51,335 bases of DNA. Origin: JBBIQS01 sp037442205. Its GTDB lineage: Bacteria > Myxococcota > Myxococcia > Myxococcales > UBA5297. The stretch spans positions 1 to 51,335 of the forward strand of contig JBBIQS010000058.1 of assembly GCA_037442205.1 (NCBI GenBank), written 5' to 3'. Every line of letters starts with the position of its first letter. The first letter of the stretch is position 1. The notes below the pieces were generated by a model. The model searched no databases, was not told the origin of the DNA, and worked only from the letters and a program-made list of their open reading frames with translations. The position numbers were made by a program, and so were the translations under genes. Of the stretch, positions 38,229 to 45,456 are shown one piece after another.

Positions 38229-38993
38229 GTGGCCAGGGGCGAAATCCAGCTCAAGACCCGGGACCAGATCGCGCGCATGCGCGAGGCCGGGCGCATCGTC
38301 CAGGAGGTCCTGCTCTCGCTGCAGCGGGCGGCCGAGCCCGGGGTGACCACCTGGGAACTGGACGCGTTGGCGGCAGACCTGGCTGAGCGCAAGGGCGCGC
38401 GGCCGGCGTTCAAGGGCTACCTGGGGTTTCCAGCCAGCCTGTGCGCGAGCATCAACCACGAGGTGGTCCACGGCATCCCCAGCCGGCAGCGGGCGCTGGC
38501 GGCCGGCGACCTGGTGAAGCTGGATTTTGGCGTGGTGTTCAAGGGGTACTACGGAGACGCGGCGGTGACGGTGGCGGTGGGCGGCGTCTCGGCCGAGGCG
38601 CAGCGGCTGCTCGAGGCCACCCGCCGCTGCCTTCACGAGGGCCTGGCGCGGATGCGGCCGGGCAATCGGGTGAGCGACATCGGGGCGGCGGTCCAGTCCT
38701 GCGCCGAGTCCAAGGGCTATTCAGTGGTGCGCGAGTTCGTGGGACACGGAATCGGCACCGCGCTGCACGAGCCCCCCCAGGTGCCCAACTTCCGCTCTGG
38801 CGCCGGGAGCGACCCGCGCCTGGAGCCGGGGATGGTCCTGGCGGTGGAGCCGATGGTCAACCAGGGAGGCTGGCAGACCAGGACTCTCCCGGACAAGTGG
38901 ACGGCCGTCACCGCGGATGGCAAGCTGTCCGCCCACTTCGAACACACCGCCGCGGTGACCGAGGAGGGGCCCGAGATCCTCACCCTGGCCTAG
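38229..38993 (+). CDS. map: Methionine aminopeptidase type I
   Basis: Map removes the initiator Met from nascent proteins. The 254-residue product starts at GTG 38229, just after adk. Metal ligands are visible in KLDFGVVFKGYYGDAAVTVA (two Asp), GHGIGTALHEPPQVPNF (His), GMVLAVEPMVNQG (Glu) and FEHTAAVTEEG (Glu). The Shine-Dalgarno is weak (GGGA), suggesting coupling to adk. Length is typical for the type I enzyme without a zinc-finger extension. Confidence 0.97.
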   Translation: MARGEIQLKTRDQIARMREAGRIVQEVLLSLQRAAEPGVTTWELDALAADLAERKGARPAFKGYLGFPASLCASINHEVVHGIPSRQRALAAGDLVKLDFGVVFKGYYGDAAVTVAVGGVSAEAQRLLEATRRCLHEGLARMRPGNRVSDIGAAVQSCAESKGYSVVREFVGHGIGTALHEPPQVPNFRSGAGSDPRLEPGMVLAVEPMVNQGGWQTRTLPDKWTAVTADGKLSAHFEHTAAVTEEGPEILTLA

Positions 38994-39054
38994 GCCGGGA
39001 GAGGGGCGCCTCCTCGGAAAGCCTCCCGACGAGGGAGAGGGCAACCGGCGGCCC

Positions 39055-39083
39055 TTGCATTCGCCGTACAACAGTGCTATACG
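39055..39083 (+). promoter_or_regulatory. Candidate promoter upstream of infA
   Basis: TTGCAT (39055-39060), a 17-bp spacer and TATACG (39078-39083) lie about 47 bases before infA. This could give the infA-alpha operon genes transcription independent of secY-adk-map. Confidence 0.5.
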
Positions 39084-39129
39084 CCCGCGGTTTCCTGCAG
39101 GCTACCGCCAGCGACGGAAAAGGAGTCCG

Positions 39130-39348
39130 ATGCCGAAGGCAGACGAAATCGAAGTCGAGGGGACGGTGGTCGAGCCGCTGCCCAACGCCATGTTCCGGGT
39201 GGAGCTGGACAACGGCCACAAGGTGCTGGCCCACATCTCCGGCAAGATGCGCATGCACTTCATCCGCATCCTGCCCGGCGACAAGGTGAAGGTGGCCCTC
39301 ACCCCCTACGACCTCACCCGCGGGCGGATCACCTTCCGCGCCCGCTAG
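39130..39348 (+). CDS. infA: Translation initiation factor IF-1
   Basis: IF-1 blocks the A site during initiation. The 72-residue OB-fold protein is canonical: EIEVEGTVVEPLPNAMFRVE, NGHKVLAHISGKMRMHFIRI and the end YDLTRGRITFRAR. AAGGAGT precedes ATG 39130. rpmJ follows, the standard order. Confidence 0.98.
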   Translation: MPKADEIEVEGTVVEPLPNAMFRVELDNGHKVLAHISGKMRMHFIRILPGDKVKVALTPYDLTRGRITFRAR

Positions 39349-39390
39349 CGCGGCACAAGCGGTCAGCTTCACAGCGATTTTTCACAAGCG

Positions 39391-39420
39391 GCCCGTCGCC
39401 GCGAAAGACGGCGGACGGGC
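39391..39420 (+). other. Bulged hairpin upstream of rpmJ
   Basis: GCCCGTC-GCCG (39391-39401) pairs with CGGC-G-GACGGGC (39409-39420), seven plus four pairs with one bulged G, directly before the GGAG of rpmJ. Confidence 0.45.
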
Positions 39421-39430
39421 GGAGTCAGTC

Positions 39431-39547
39431 ATGAAGGTCAGAGCGTCGGTCAAGAAGATCTGCGAGAACTGCAAGGTGGTGCGCCGCAAGGGCGTGGTCC
39501 GCATCATCTGCAAGGCCAACCCCCGCCACAAGCAGCGGCAGGCCTAG
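39431..39547 (+). CDS. rpmJ: 50S ribosomal protein L36, zinc-binding form
   Basis: L36 is a 38-residue 50S protein. It reads KVRASVKKICENCKVVRRKG and ends KANPRHKQRQA, with zinc ligands Cys11, Cys14, Cys27 and His33 (C+ type). CGGGCGGAG precedes ATG 39431. Its place between infA and rpsM is canonical. Confidence 0.97.
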   Translation: MKVRASVKKICENCKVVRRKGVVRIICKANPRHKQRQA

Positions 39548-39567
39548 GGAAGCTAAACAATGGGCGC

Positions 39568-39599
39568 GGTCCGCTAGTCGGACCTCGCTTGGATCACCT
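39568..39599 (+). promoter_or_regulatory. rpsM leader: hairpin and 16S-3'-end-like sequence
   Basis: GGTCCG (39568-39573) pairs with CGGACC (39579-39584). Just after it lies TTGGATCACCT (39589-39599), identical to 11 bases at the 3' end of many 16S rRNAs. In E. coli S4 represses the alpha operon through a structure in this leader. Whether this element takes part is unknown. Confidence 0.4.
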
Positions 39600-39622
39600 G
39601 TCACAAGGAGCAGCAAAGAGCC

Positions 39623-40021
39623 ATGGCACGCATCGCCGGCGTCGACCTGCCGAAAGAGAAGCGCATCGAGATCGCACTGCAGTACATCTATGGGATTGGC
39701 AAGACCACGGCCAAGAAGATCTGCGCCGGGGCCAAGGTCAACCCCAACACCCGCACCCATGCGCTGACCGAGGACGACATCCACCGGCTGCGCGAGACCA
39801 TCGAGGCCACCTGCAAGGTGGAGGGCGATCTGCGCCGCGAGAACTCGATGAACGTCAAGCGGCTGATGGACCTGGGTTGCTACCGCGGGCTGCGCCACCG
39901 CAAGGGCCTGCCGGTCCGCGGCCAGCGCACCCACACCAACGCCCGGACCCGCAAGGGCCCCAAGCGCGGCATCATCCGCAAGCCGGCGGCCACCGCCCCG
40001 GCCGGCGGCGGCGCCCGCTAG
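39623..40021 (+). CDS. rpsM: 30S ribosomal protein S13
   Basis: S13 is a 30S head protein that touches P-site tRNA. The 132-residue product has ARIAGVDLPKEKRIEIALQY, IYGIGKTTAKKICAGAKVN, and GLRHRKGLPVRGQRTHTNAR followed by TRKGPKRG; the C-terminal end is Pro/Ala/Gly-rich. AAGGAGCAG precedes ATG 39623. It heads the alpha operon. Confidence 0.98.
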   Translation: MARIAGVDLPKEKRIEIALQYIYGIGKTTAKKICAGAKVNPNTRTHALTEDDIHRLRETIEATCKVEGDLRRENSMNVKRLMDLGCYRGLRHRKGLPVRGQRTHTNARTRKGPKRGIIRKPAATAPAGGGAR

Positions 40022-40059
40022 GCGAGGCAGAGGCTTTCGACGTTCGGATTGGGCTCCTT

Positions 40060-40082
40060 GCCCGCTCCATAGGAGAGCGGGC
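40060..40082 (+). other. 8-bp hairpin between rpsM and rpsK
   Basis: GCCCGCTC (40060-40067) pairs perfectly with GAGCGGGC (40075-40082), with an outer GGCTC/GAGCC pairing that extends it across an internal loop. No U-tract follows. Confidence 0.5.
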
Positions 40083-40142
40083 AGGCGAGCCCCAGACCAG
40101 CCGGGATGAGACCTGGCACGCAGCATAGAAAGAGGCAAGACG

Positions 40143-40649
40143 ATGGCTGAGGAAAAGAAGCCCGCGCCGGCCGCCGCCGCACCGGCGCCCGCCGCCGAGA
40201 AGCCGGCCGAGGCCGGCCCCTCGATGCCCAATCTCGACGCGCCGATGGCGATCACCGCTTCGGCGGTGACCCCGAAGAAGGGCAAGAAGCGCGTCAAGAA
40301 GAACATCAACACCGGCGTGGTCCACATCCAGAGCACCTTCAACAACACGCTGATCACCATCAGCGACGTCTCTGGCAACGTGATCAGCTGGAGCTCGGCC
40401 GGCGCCCGCGGGTTCAAGGGCAGCCGCAAGTCCACCCCCTTCGCCGCCCAGGTCGCCGCCGGCGACGCCGCGGCCAAGGCCATGGAGCACGGGCTGAAGT
40501 CGGTCACCGTGTTCGTCAAGGGGCCGGGCGCCGGGCGCGAGTCGGCGCTGCGGGCGCTGTCGGCGGCGGGTCTCAAGATCTCGCTGATCCGCGACGTCAC
40601 CCCCATTCCCCACAACGGCTGCCGGCCTCCCAAGCGCCGCCGCGTCTAA
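40143..40649 (+). CDS. rpsK: 30S ribosomal protein S11 with about 44-residue N-terminal extension
   Basis: S11 forms part of the 30S platform. The canonical portion begins near residue 45 (KKGKKRVKKNINTGVVHIQS) and includes SSAGARGFKGSRKSTPFAAQ and PIPHNGCRPPKRRRV. The extra N-terminus is Ala/Pro/Lys/Glu-rich, giving 168 residues against about 129. ATG 40143 has GAGG 7 bases upstream; the internal ATG at 40245 has no ribosome-binding site, so the long form is favoured. Confidence 0.97.
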   Translation: MAEEKKPAPAAAAPAPAAEKPAEAGPSMPNLDAPMAITASAVTPKKGKKRVKKNINTGVVHIQSTFNNTLITISDVSGNVISWSSAGARGFKGSRKSTPFAAQVAAGDAAAKAMEHGLKSVTVFVKGPGAGRESALRALSAAGLKISLIRDVTPIPHNGCRPPKRRRV

Positions 40650-40667
40650 CAATTTCCGGTTCCGCGA

Positions 40668-40684
40668 CCCGATCGTCGATCGGG
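40668..40684 (+). other. 7-bp hairpin between rpsK and rpsD
   Basis: CCCGATC (40668-40674) pairs with GATCGGG (40678-40684) around GTC. Confidence 0.45.
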
Positions 40685-40721
40685 CGGCGGGACGATCATC
40701 TTCGGATGAAGGAGTAAAGCC

Positions 40722-41348
40722 TTGGCTCGTTACACCGAAAGCGCCTGCCGCCTCTGCCGGCGCGAGAACTTGAAGATGTACCTCAAGGGCGACCGCTGCT
40801 ACACCGACAAGTGCGCCATCGAGCGCCGCCCCTATCCCCCCGGCCAGCACGGCCAGGGCCGCGCCAAGTTCAGCGAGTACGGCGTGCAGCTGCGCGAGAA
40901 GCAGAAGGTCAAGCGCATGTACGGCCTGCTCGAGCGCCAGTTCGAGCTGTACTACGCCCGCGCCGCCGCCAAGAAGGGTAAGACCGGCGAGAACCTGCTG
41001 CAGGCCCTCGAACTGCGGCTGGACAACGTGGTCTTCCGCGCCGGCTTCGCCGACACCCGCAACGAGTCGCGGCAGCTGGTGCGCCACGGCCACTTCACCG
41101 TCAACGGCCGCCGGGTGAACATCCCCAGCTTCGCGGTCAAGAAGGGCGACGTGGTCGAGGTCAAGGAGCCCAGCCGCAAGATCGTGCGCCTGACCGAGGC
41201 CCTGGAGACCGTCGACCGCCGCGGCATCCCGCAGTGGCTGGACGTCGACAAGAAGGGCTTCAAGGCCACCCTCAAGGCCTCGCCGCTGCGCGAGGACCTG
41301 ACCATGCCCATCAACGAGCAGCTCATCGTCGAGCTCTACTCGAAGTAG
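40722..41348 (+). CDS. rpsD: 30S ribosomal protein S4, zinc-binding form
   Basis: S4 is a primary 16S-binding protein and the translational repressor of the alpha operon in E. coli. The 208-residue product starts at TTG 40722, supported by GAAGGAG. It has the C+ N-terminal zinc motif (Cys9, Cys12, Cys26, Cys31) and the S4 RNA-binding domain (LELRLDNVVFRAGFADTRNE, LVRHGHFTVNGRRVNIPSF). Length is typical. Confidence 0.98.
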   Translation: MARYTESACRLCRRENLKMYLKGDRCYTDKCAIERRPYPPGQHGQGRAKFSEYGVQLREKQKVKRMYGLLERQFELYYARAAAKKGKTGENLLQALELRLDNVVFRAGFADTRNESRQLVRHGHFTVNGRRVNIPSFAVKKGDVVEVKEPSRKIVRLTEALETVDRRGIPQWLDVDKKGFKATLKASPLREDLTMPINEQLIVELYSK

Positions 41349-41633
41349 TCGGGCCAGAGTGGACGGCGCCGGCGGCCTCGAGGCTGCCGGCGGCCGGCCG
41401 AAGCTGTGCCGGCCGACAAATCGGCCGGCCCGGAGTCCGCCAGGGCGACCTGCCCCAGCAGCCAGGGGCGAGGGACTCCGCGCGGCGCCTCTTAGAGAGA
41501 ATGGGGCGGCGCGAATCAACCAGAAGCCTTGCCGGGCAGTCACCCGCTCTCGCTCGCGAGGGCCTCGGCCAGGCACTTCAGGCCAGTGCTTGGGGTCTTA
41601 GCCCCCTCGCCGCCTCAAGGAGTGAACAAAGCC
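41349..41633 (+). other. Long structured gap between rpsD and rpoA
   Basis: The 285-base gap carries no gene. A perfect 9-bp hairpin, GCCGGCCGA (41408-41416) with TCGGCCGGC (41421-41429), lies near its start. Smaller inverted repeats follow close to rpoA (GCACT/AGTGC and GGGG/CCCC). I see no clear promoter. Confidence 0.5.
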
Positions 41634-42704
<1,071 letters not shown>

Positions 42705-42719
42705 TCGCAATTCACGAGC

Positions 42720-42751
42720 GCGGCTCCCGGCGACAGACGCGTGGGAGCCGC
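42720..42751 (+). other. 9-bp hairpin between rpoA and rplQ
   Basis: GCGGCTCCC (42720-42728) pairs perfectly with GGGAGCCGC (42743-42751). No U-tract follows. Confidence 0.5.
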
Positions 42752-42789
42752 CTCACTTTCCTGAACTTTCGATAAGAGAAGAGGCAGCC

Positions 42790-43221
42790 ATGAAGCACGG
42801 AGTCGTCGGACGGAAGCTGGGGCGCTCGCGGGCGCACTTTCACGCGCTGATGGACAACCTGATCACCTCGGTGCTCAAGGAAGAGTCCATCAAGACCACC
42901 CTCCCCAAGGCCAAGGAGGTCAAGCCGCTGGTGGAGAAGATGATCACCCTGGGCAAGAAGGGGACGCTGCACGCCCGCCGGGTGGCCTTCAAGACGGTGC
43001 GCGACGAGGAGGTCCTCAAGAAGCTGTTCGAGGACATCGCCCCGCGGATGAAGGAGCGCAAGGGCGGCTACCTGCGCATCCTGAAGCTGGGTGCCCGGCT
43101 CAAGGACGCGGCGCCGATGGCGCTGGTCCAGCTGGTGGACTACACCCCCAAGGCCAAGGCCGCTCCGACCAAGAAGCCCGAGGCCGAGGCTGCCGAGAAG
43201 ACCGAGGAGAAGAGCGCCTAG
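42790..43221 (+). CDS. rplQ: 50S ribosomal protein L17
   Basis: L17 lies near the tunnel exit. The 143-residue product has KLGRSRAHFHALMDNLITSV, IKTTLPKAKEVKPLVEKMIT and GGYLRILKLGARLKDAAPMA. The last 22 residues are a Lys/Ala/Glu-rich tail. GAGAAGAGG precedes ATG 42790. It closes the alpha operon and is followed by a strong terminator. Confidence 0.98.
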   Translation: MKHGVVGRKLGRSRAHFHALMDNLITSVLKEESIKTTLPKAKEVKPLVEKMITLGKKGTLHARRVAFKTVRDEEVLKKLFEDIAPRMKERKGGYLRILKLGARLKDAAPMALVQLVDYTPKAKAAPTKKPEAEAAEKTEEKSA

Positions 43222-43243
43222 CTCTTCCTCGCCGTGATGTGAC

Positions 43244-43293
43244 GCGCGGGCCGCCGCCGACCCTTCGAGGGCCGGTGGCGGCCCGCGCCATTT
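43244..43293 (+). terminator. Terminator of the alpha operon
   Basis: GCGCGGGCCGCC (43244-43255) pairs with GGCGGCCCGCGC (43277-43288), with an inner CCGACCC-TTCG-AGGGCCGG stem-loop, followed by CATTT. The size of the stem and its place at the end of the ribosomal cluster argue for transcription termination. Confidence 0.75.
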
Positions 43294-43521
43294 CCTGAGC
43301 CGAGACCTCGGGGCCTGCATCGGGTGCGCCGAGCAGGTCGAGGTGCCGAGCGCGGACCGAGCCGGGGAGATGCCGAGCGCGGGCCAGCTTGCGCCGAGGA
43401 GTCAACCGAATGCCGCCTGGCGGCATGGCGCTCGGTGGGAACCCGCCGTTGGCGGCAGCCGATGGCCGGCGCGCGGGCGAATCTCGGAACGGGAGGTTCT
43501 CGGGGAGAGCTGCCGACGCCT
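43294..43521. other. Gap without a gene, short direct repeats
   Basis: No convincing gene lies between the terminator and the leftward gene that ends at 43522. TGCCGAGCGCGG occurs at about 43343-43354 and 43372-43383, and related GCGCCGAG units lie on either side. Confidence 0.4.
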
Positions 43522-44124
43522 CTACTGAGGCGCGTCGCGCAGGTCGATGGTCGCCTCGCCCTCGTTGCAGCGCAGCTCGATCAACTGCGGCTTGAGGTCG
43601 GCGGGAGCGGTACGGCCCTCGGAGTTGATGAGCTTGTCGAACTGGACCACGGTCTTGATTCCGGCGCGCACGCCAGGGACGGCGACCGAGTAGACGCTGT
43701 TGACCTTGACGAACAGGTCGCCCCAGTCATCGCCGCTGGTGTTCTCGATGTAGATCACCGGAATGTTGCGGTCGAGGGCCACCACCTGCTCGACCTTGAC
43801 CACCGCTCCCAGGGAGTTGGTCGGGCCGTGGCTGGCCGAGGGGCAGGCGATGACGACGGTCGCCGCGCTGAGGGTCAGCCACAGCGCGATCACCCCGGCC
43901 TTGTACTTGAAGAACCTGTCCGAGGCCCGGAAGTCCTCCACCAGCTCCAGCGCCAGCGACTTGGCGGTGAGCAGGGTCTCGATCGCCCGCTCCTTGGCGT
44001 TCTGGGGCTCCTGCACCAGCCGCAGCTCGCCCTGCATCCGCGGGCGCATCCCCGGCGAGCTCGGAGAGCTGGGCGAGGGAGGGCTGGGCTTCTGGTCGAG
44101 TTCGAGGGAGTCGGAGTCGCTCAT
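43522..44124 (-). CDS. Single-pass membrane protein of unknown function
   Basis: This 200-residue protein, read leftward from ATG 44124, is not one I recognise. Residues 1-30 are Ser/Pro/Asp-rich. Residues 31-73 are charged and helical (QNAKERAIETLLTAKSLALE), one hydrophobic span lies at about 74-94 (KAGVIALWLTLSAATVVIAC), and the rest looks like a small extracytoplasmic beta domain (PVIYIENTSGDDWGDLFVKV). A longer in-frame start at 44196 overlaps the upstream gene and is rejected. It lies 38 bases downstream of the FmdB-like gene and is probably cotranscribed with it. Confidence 0.75.
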   Translation of the reverse strand: MSDSDSLELDQKPSPPSPSSPSSPGMRPRMQGELRLVQEPQNAKERAIETLLTAKSLALELVEDFRASDRFFKYKAGVIALWLTLSAATVVIACPSASHGPTNSLGAVVKVEQVVALDRNIPVIYIENTSGDDWGDLFVKVNSVYSVAVPGVRAGIKTVVQFDKLINSEGRTAPADLKPQLIELRCNEGEATIDLRDAPQ

Positions 44125-44162
44125 CGCAGGCTCGGGGGCACTGGCAAGTGCCGGGAAGGGCC

Positions 44163-44399
44163 CTAGTGGCCGCAGCCGCAGCCGCCGCCACAACATCCGG
44201 ACGAGGCCTTGGAGGCAGTGGAGCAGGCGCCCTCGCCGCAGGACGCGGGCTCGGCGGCCCCGTGCGCGGCAAACGTGGAGAGCTGGCGCTTGACCTTGCC
44301 GCCCTTGCAGTGGGGGCAGCGGACCTTGGGATCGGAAGAGAAGACCAGCTCTTCGAAGGAGAGGGCGCAGGCGTCGCAGCGGAACTCGTAGAGGGGCAT
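44163..44399 (-). CDS. FmdB-family zinc-ribbon protein
   Basis: This is a 78-residue protein whose start (PLYEFRCDACALSFEELVFS) and two CxxC pairs (Cys8/11 and Cys28/31) match the FmdB zinc-ribbon family, named after a regulator of formamidase but mostly uncharacterised. The C-terminal tail is Gly/Cys-rich (GCCGGGCGCGH), with six more Cys. I start it at ATG 44399; the in-frame extension upstream is not conserved. It is upstream of the single-pass membrane protein gene on the same strand. Confidence 0.85.
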   Translation of the reverse strand: MPLYEFRCDACALSFEELVFSSDPKVRCPHCKGGKVKRQLSTFAAHGAAEPASCGEGACSTASKASSGCCGGGCGCGH

Positions 44400-44517
44400 G
44401 GCGCCCGGAGTGTAGCGCAGCCCCCGCGACTGCGAAACATCCTCAGCTCGCCATTGTCGGCCCTCGAACGGCAAGGCGAGCGGACCCCAAGTCTGGGAAG
44501 AACCTGGGGCCCGACGC

Positions 44518-44533
44518 CGGGCGCAAACGCCCG
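44518..44533. other. Hairpin downstream of the Gly/Ser-rich gene
   Basis: CGGGCG (44518-44523) pairs with CGCCCG (44528-44533) around CAAA. It lies about 30 bases past the stop codon of the leftward secreted-protein gene and may be its 3' end. A T-run is not present on either side. Confidence 0.4.
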
Positions 44534-44563
44534 TCCTCGCAGGATCGGGCGCGGCGAGCTGGC

Positions 44564-45160
44564 TCAGTAGGTCGTGCCGGACTGGCCGGAGGAGCTGCCG
44601 CTCGAGGAGCTGCCTCCACTACTTCCGGTCGACGGGCTGCTCCCGGTGCTTCCGCCGGTCGAGCTGCCCGCTCCGCCGGTGCCGCTCGGCTGGTTGGCCG
44701 GGCTGGGGCAGATGCAGTTGTCGCTCGAGCTGCTTGAGGTGGAGCCGCCGGTGGCGGCACCGCTGCTGCCCAGGCCCTGGTCGCTCGTGGCGGCTCCCTG
44801 CTGCTGGGCGCCGGAGGTATCGGCCTGGCTGCCGCTCACGCCGCCGGAGGCCGCAGAGCCGCCGGTGCCGCTGGTGCCCTGATTGCTGGCCGAGCGTGGG
44901 ACGCCGAGCGAGCCGTCCGGGCACAGGCACGTCTGCTGGCTTTGCGAGGTGCCGCTGGAGCCGCCGAGCCCCGAGGTGCCCATGTCGGAGCTGCCGGTCC
45001 CCGTGCCGCCGATGCCCGGGGTGTTGCTGCCAGAGCTGGCCGCGCCGGAGGTGTCGCTCCCGGAGCTGGAGCTGCCGGCGCCTGAGCTGCCGGCAGCCTG
45101 CGCGCCAGCGGCCAGCGGCAGCAGCAGGGCGGCGGCAAGAGTTGCGACCAAGCGCTTCAT
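44564..45160 (-). CDS. Secreted Gly/Ser-rich low-complexity protein with two CxCP motifs
   Basis: This 198-residue protein, read leftward from ATG 45160, has a clear signal peptide (MKRLVATLAAALLLPLAAGA, cleavage near residue 20-22). The mature chain is almost wholly Gly, Ser, Thr and Ala. Two short motifs interrupt it: QTCLCPDGSLG (Cys78, Cys80) and DNCICPSPANQ (Cys149, Cys151), about 70 residues apart, as if two modules of linker plus CxCP were joined. AAGGGGGG precedes the start. I do not recognise a family. It could be a cell-surface or matrix protein; that is inference. A longer in-frame start at 45424 precedes the signal peptide and is rejected. Confidence 0.7.
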   Translation of the reverse strand: MKRLVATLAAALLLPLAAGAQAAGSSGAGSSSSGSDTSGAASSGSNTPGIGGTGTGSSDMGTSGLGGSSGTSQSQQTCLCPDGSLGVPRSASNQGTSGTGGSAASGGVSGSQADTSGAQQQGAATSDQGLGSSGAATGGSTSSSSSDNCICPSPANQPSGTGGAGSSTGGSTGSSPSTGSSGGSSSSGSSSGQSGTTY

Positions 45161-45173
45161 AGGTTCCCCCCTT

Positions 45174-45192
45174 GAGCCGGCAGCGCCGGCTC
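45174..45192. other. 8-bp hairpin between divergent genes
   Basis: GAGCCGGC (45174-45181) pairs with GCCGGCTC (45185-45192) around AGC. It lies 14 bases upstream of the leftward secreted-protein start, inside its ribosome-binding region or leader. The rest of 45193-45400 is GC-rich and carries no gene that I can support. Confidence 0.45.
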
Positions 45193-45400
45193 TTCCCAAG
45201 AGTGGCGACCGATGGCCTGCGCGACACCCGACGGCCCCACGGACGCCGAGCAATTCCTCTTGCTGCGCGGCGCTCGCCGGCTCGCAGCGGCGCCGCCTCC
45301 TCCGCCGCGGCGGCGGGGCGTCCGCGCCCAGCCGGCGGAACGCGCGTGCGCCGCCGGCTCCGGCGCGGCGCCCTCGCTCCAAAAAAGCCGATACGAGACT

Positions 45401-45429
45401 TTGACTCGGGCCGACTGTTGGCATGTAAA
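45401..45429 (+). promoter_or_regulatory. Candidate promoter of the Hsp70-like gene
   Basis: TTGACT (45401-45406), a 17-bp spacer and TGTAAA (45424-45429) lie just upstream of the start codon at 45457. The -10 is the same hexamer as at the tRNA promoter (4903-4908). Confidence 0.5.
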
Positions 45430-45456
45430 TAGGACGGCAAAAGGGGAAGCAGCGGA

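Noticed and set aside
39589..39599. Possible remnant of a 16S rRNA gene, because of the TTGGATCACCT match.
   Set aside because: Nothing else around it resembles 16S rRNA; the match is limited to 11 bases, so it is reported only as a leader motif.
43343..43383. Two copies of TGCCGAGCGCGG considered as a CRISPR or insertion-sequence trace.
   Set aside because: Only two short copies occur, without regular spacing, spacers or cas genes. No transposase or CRISPR array is visible anywhere in the window.
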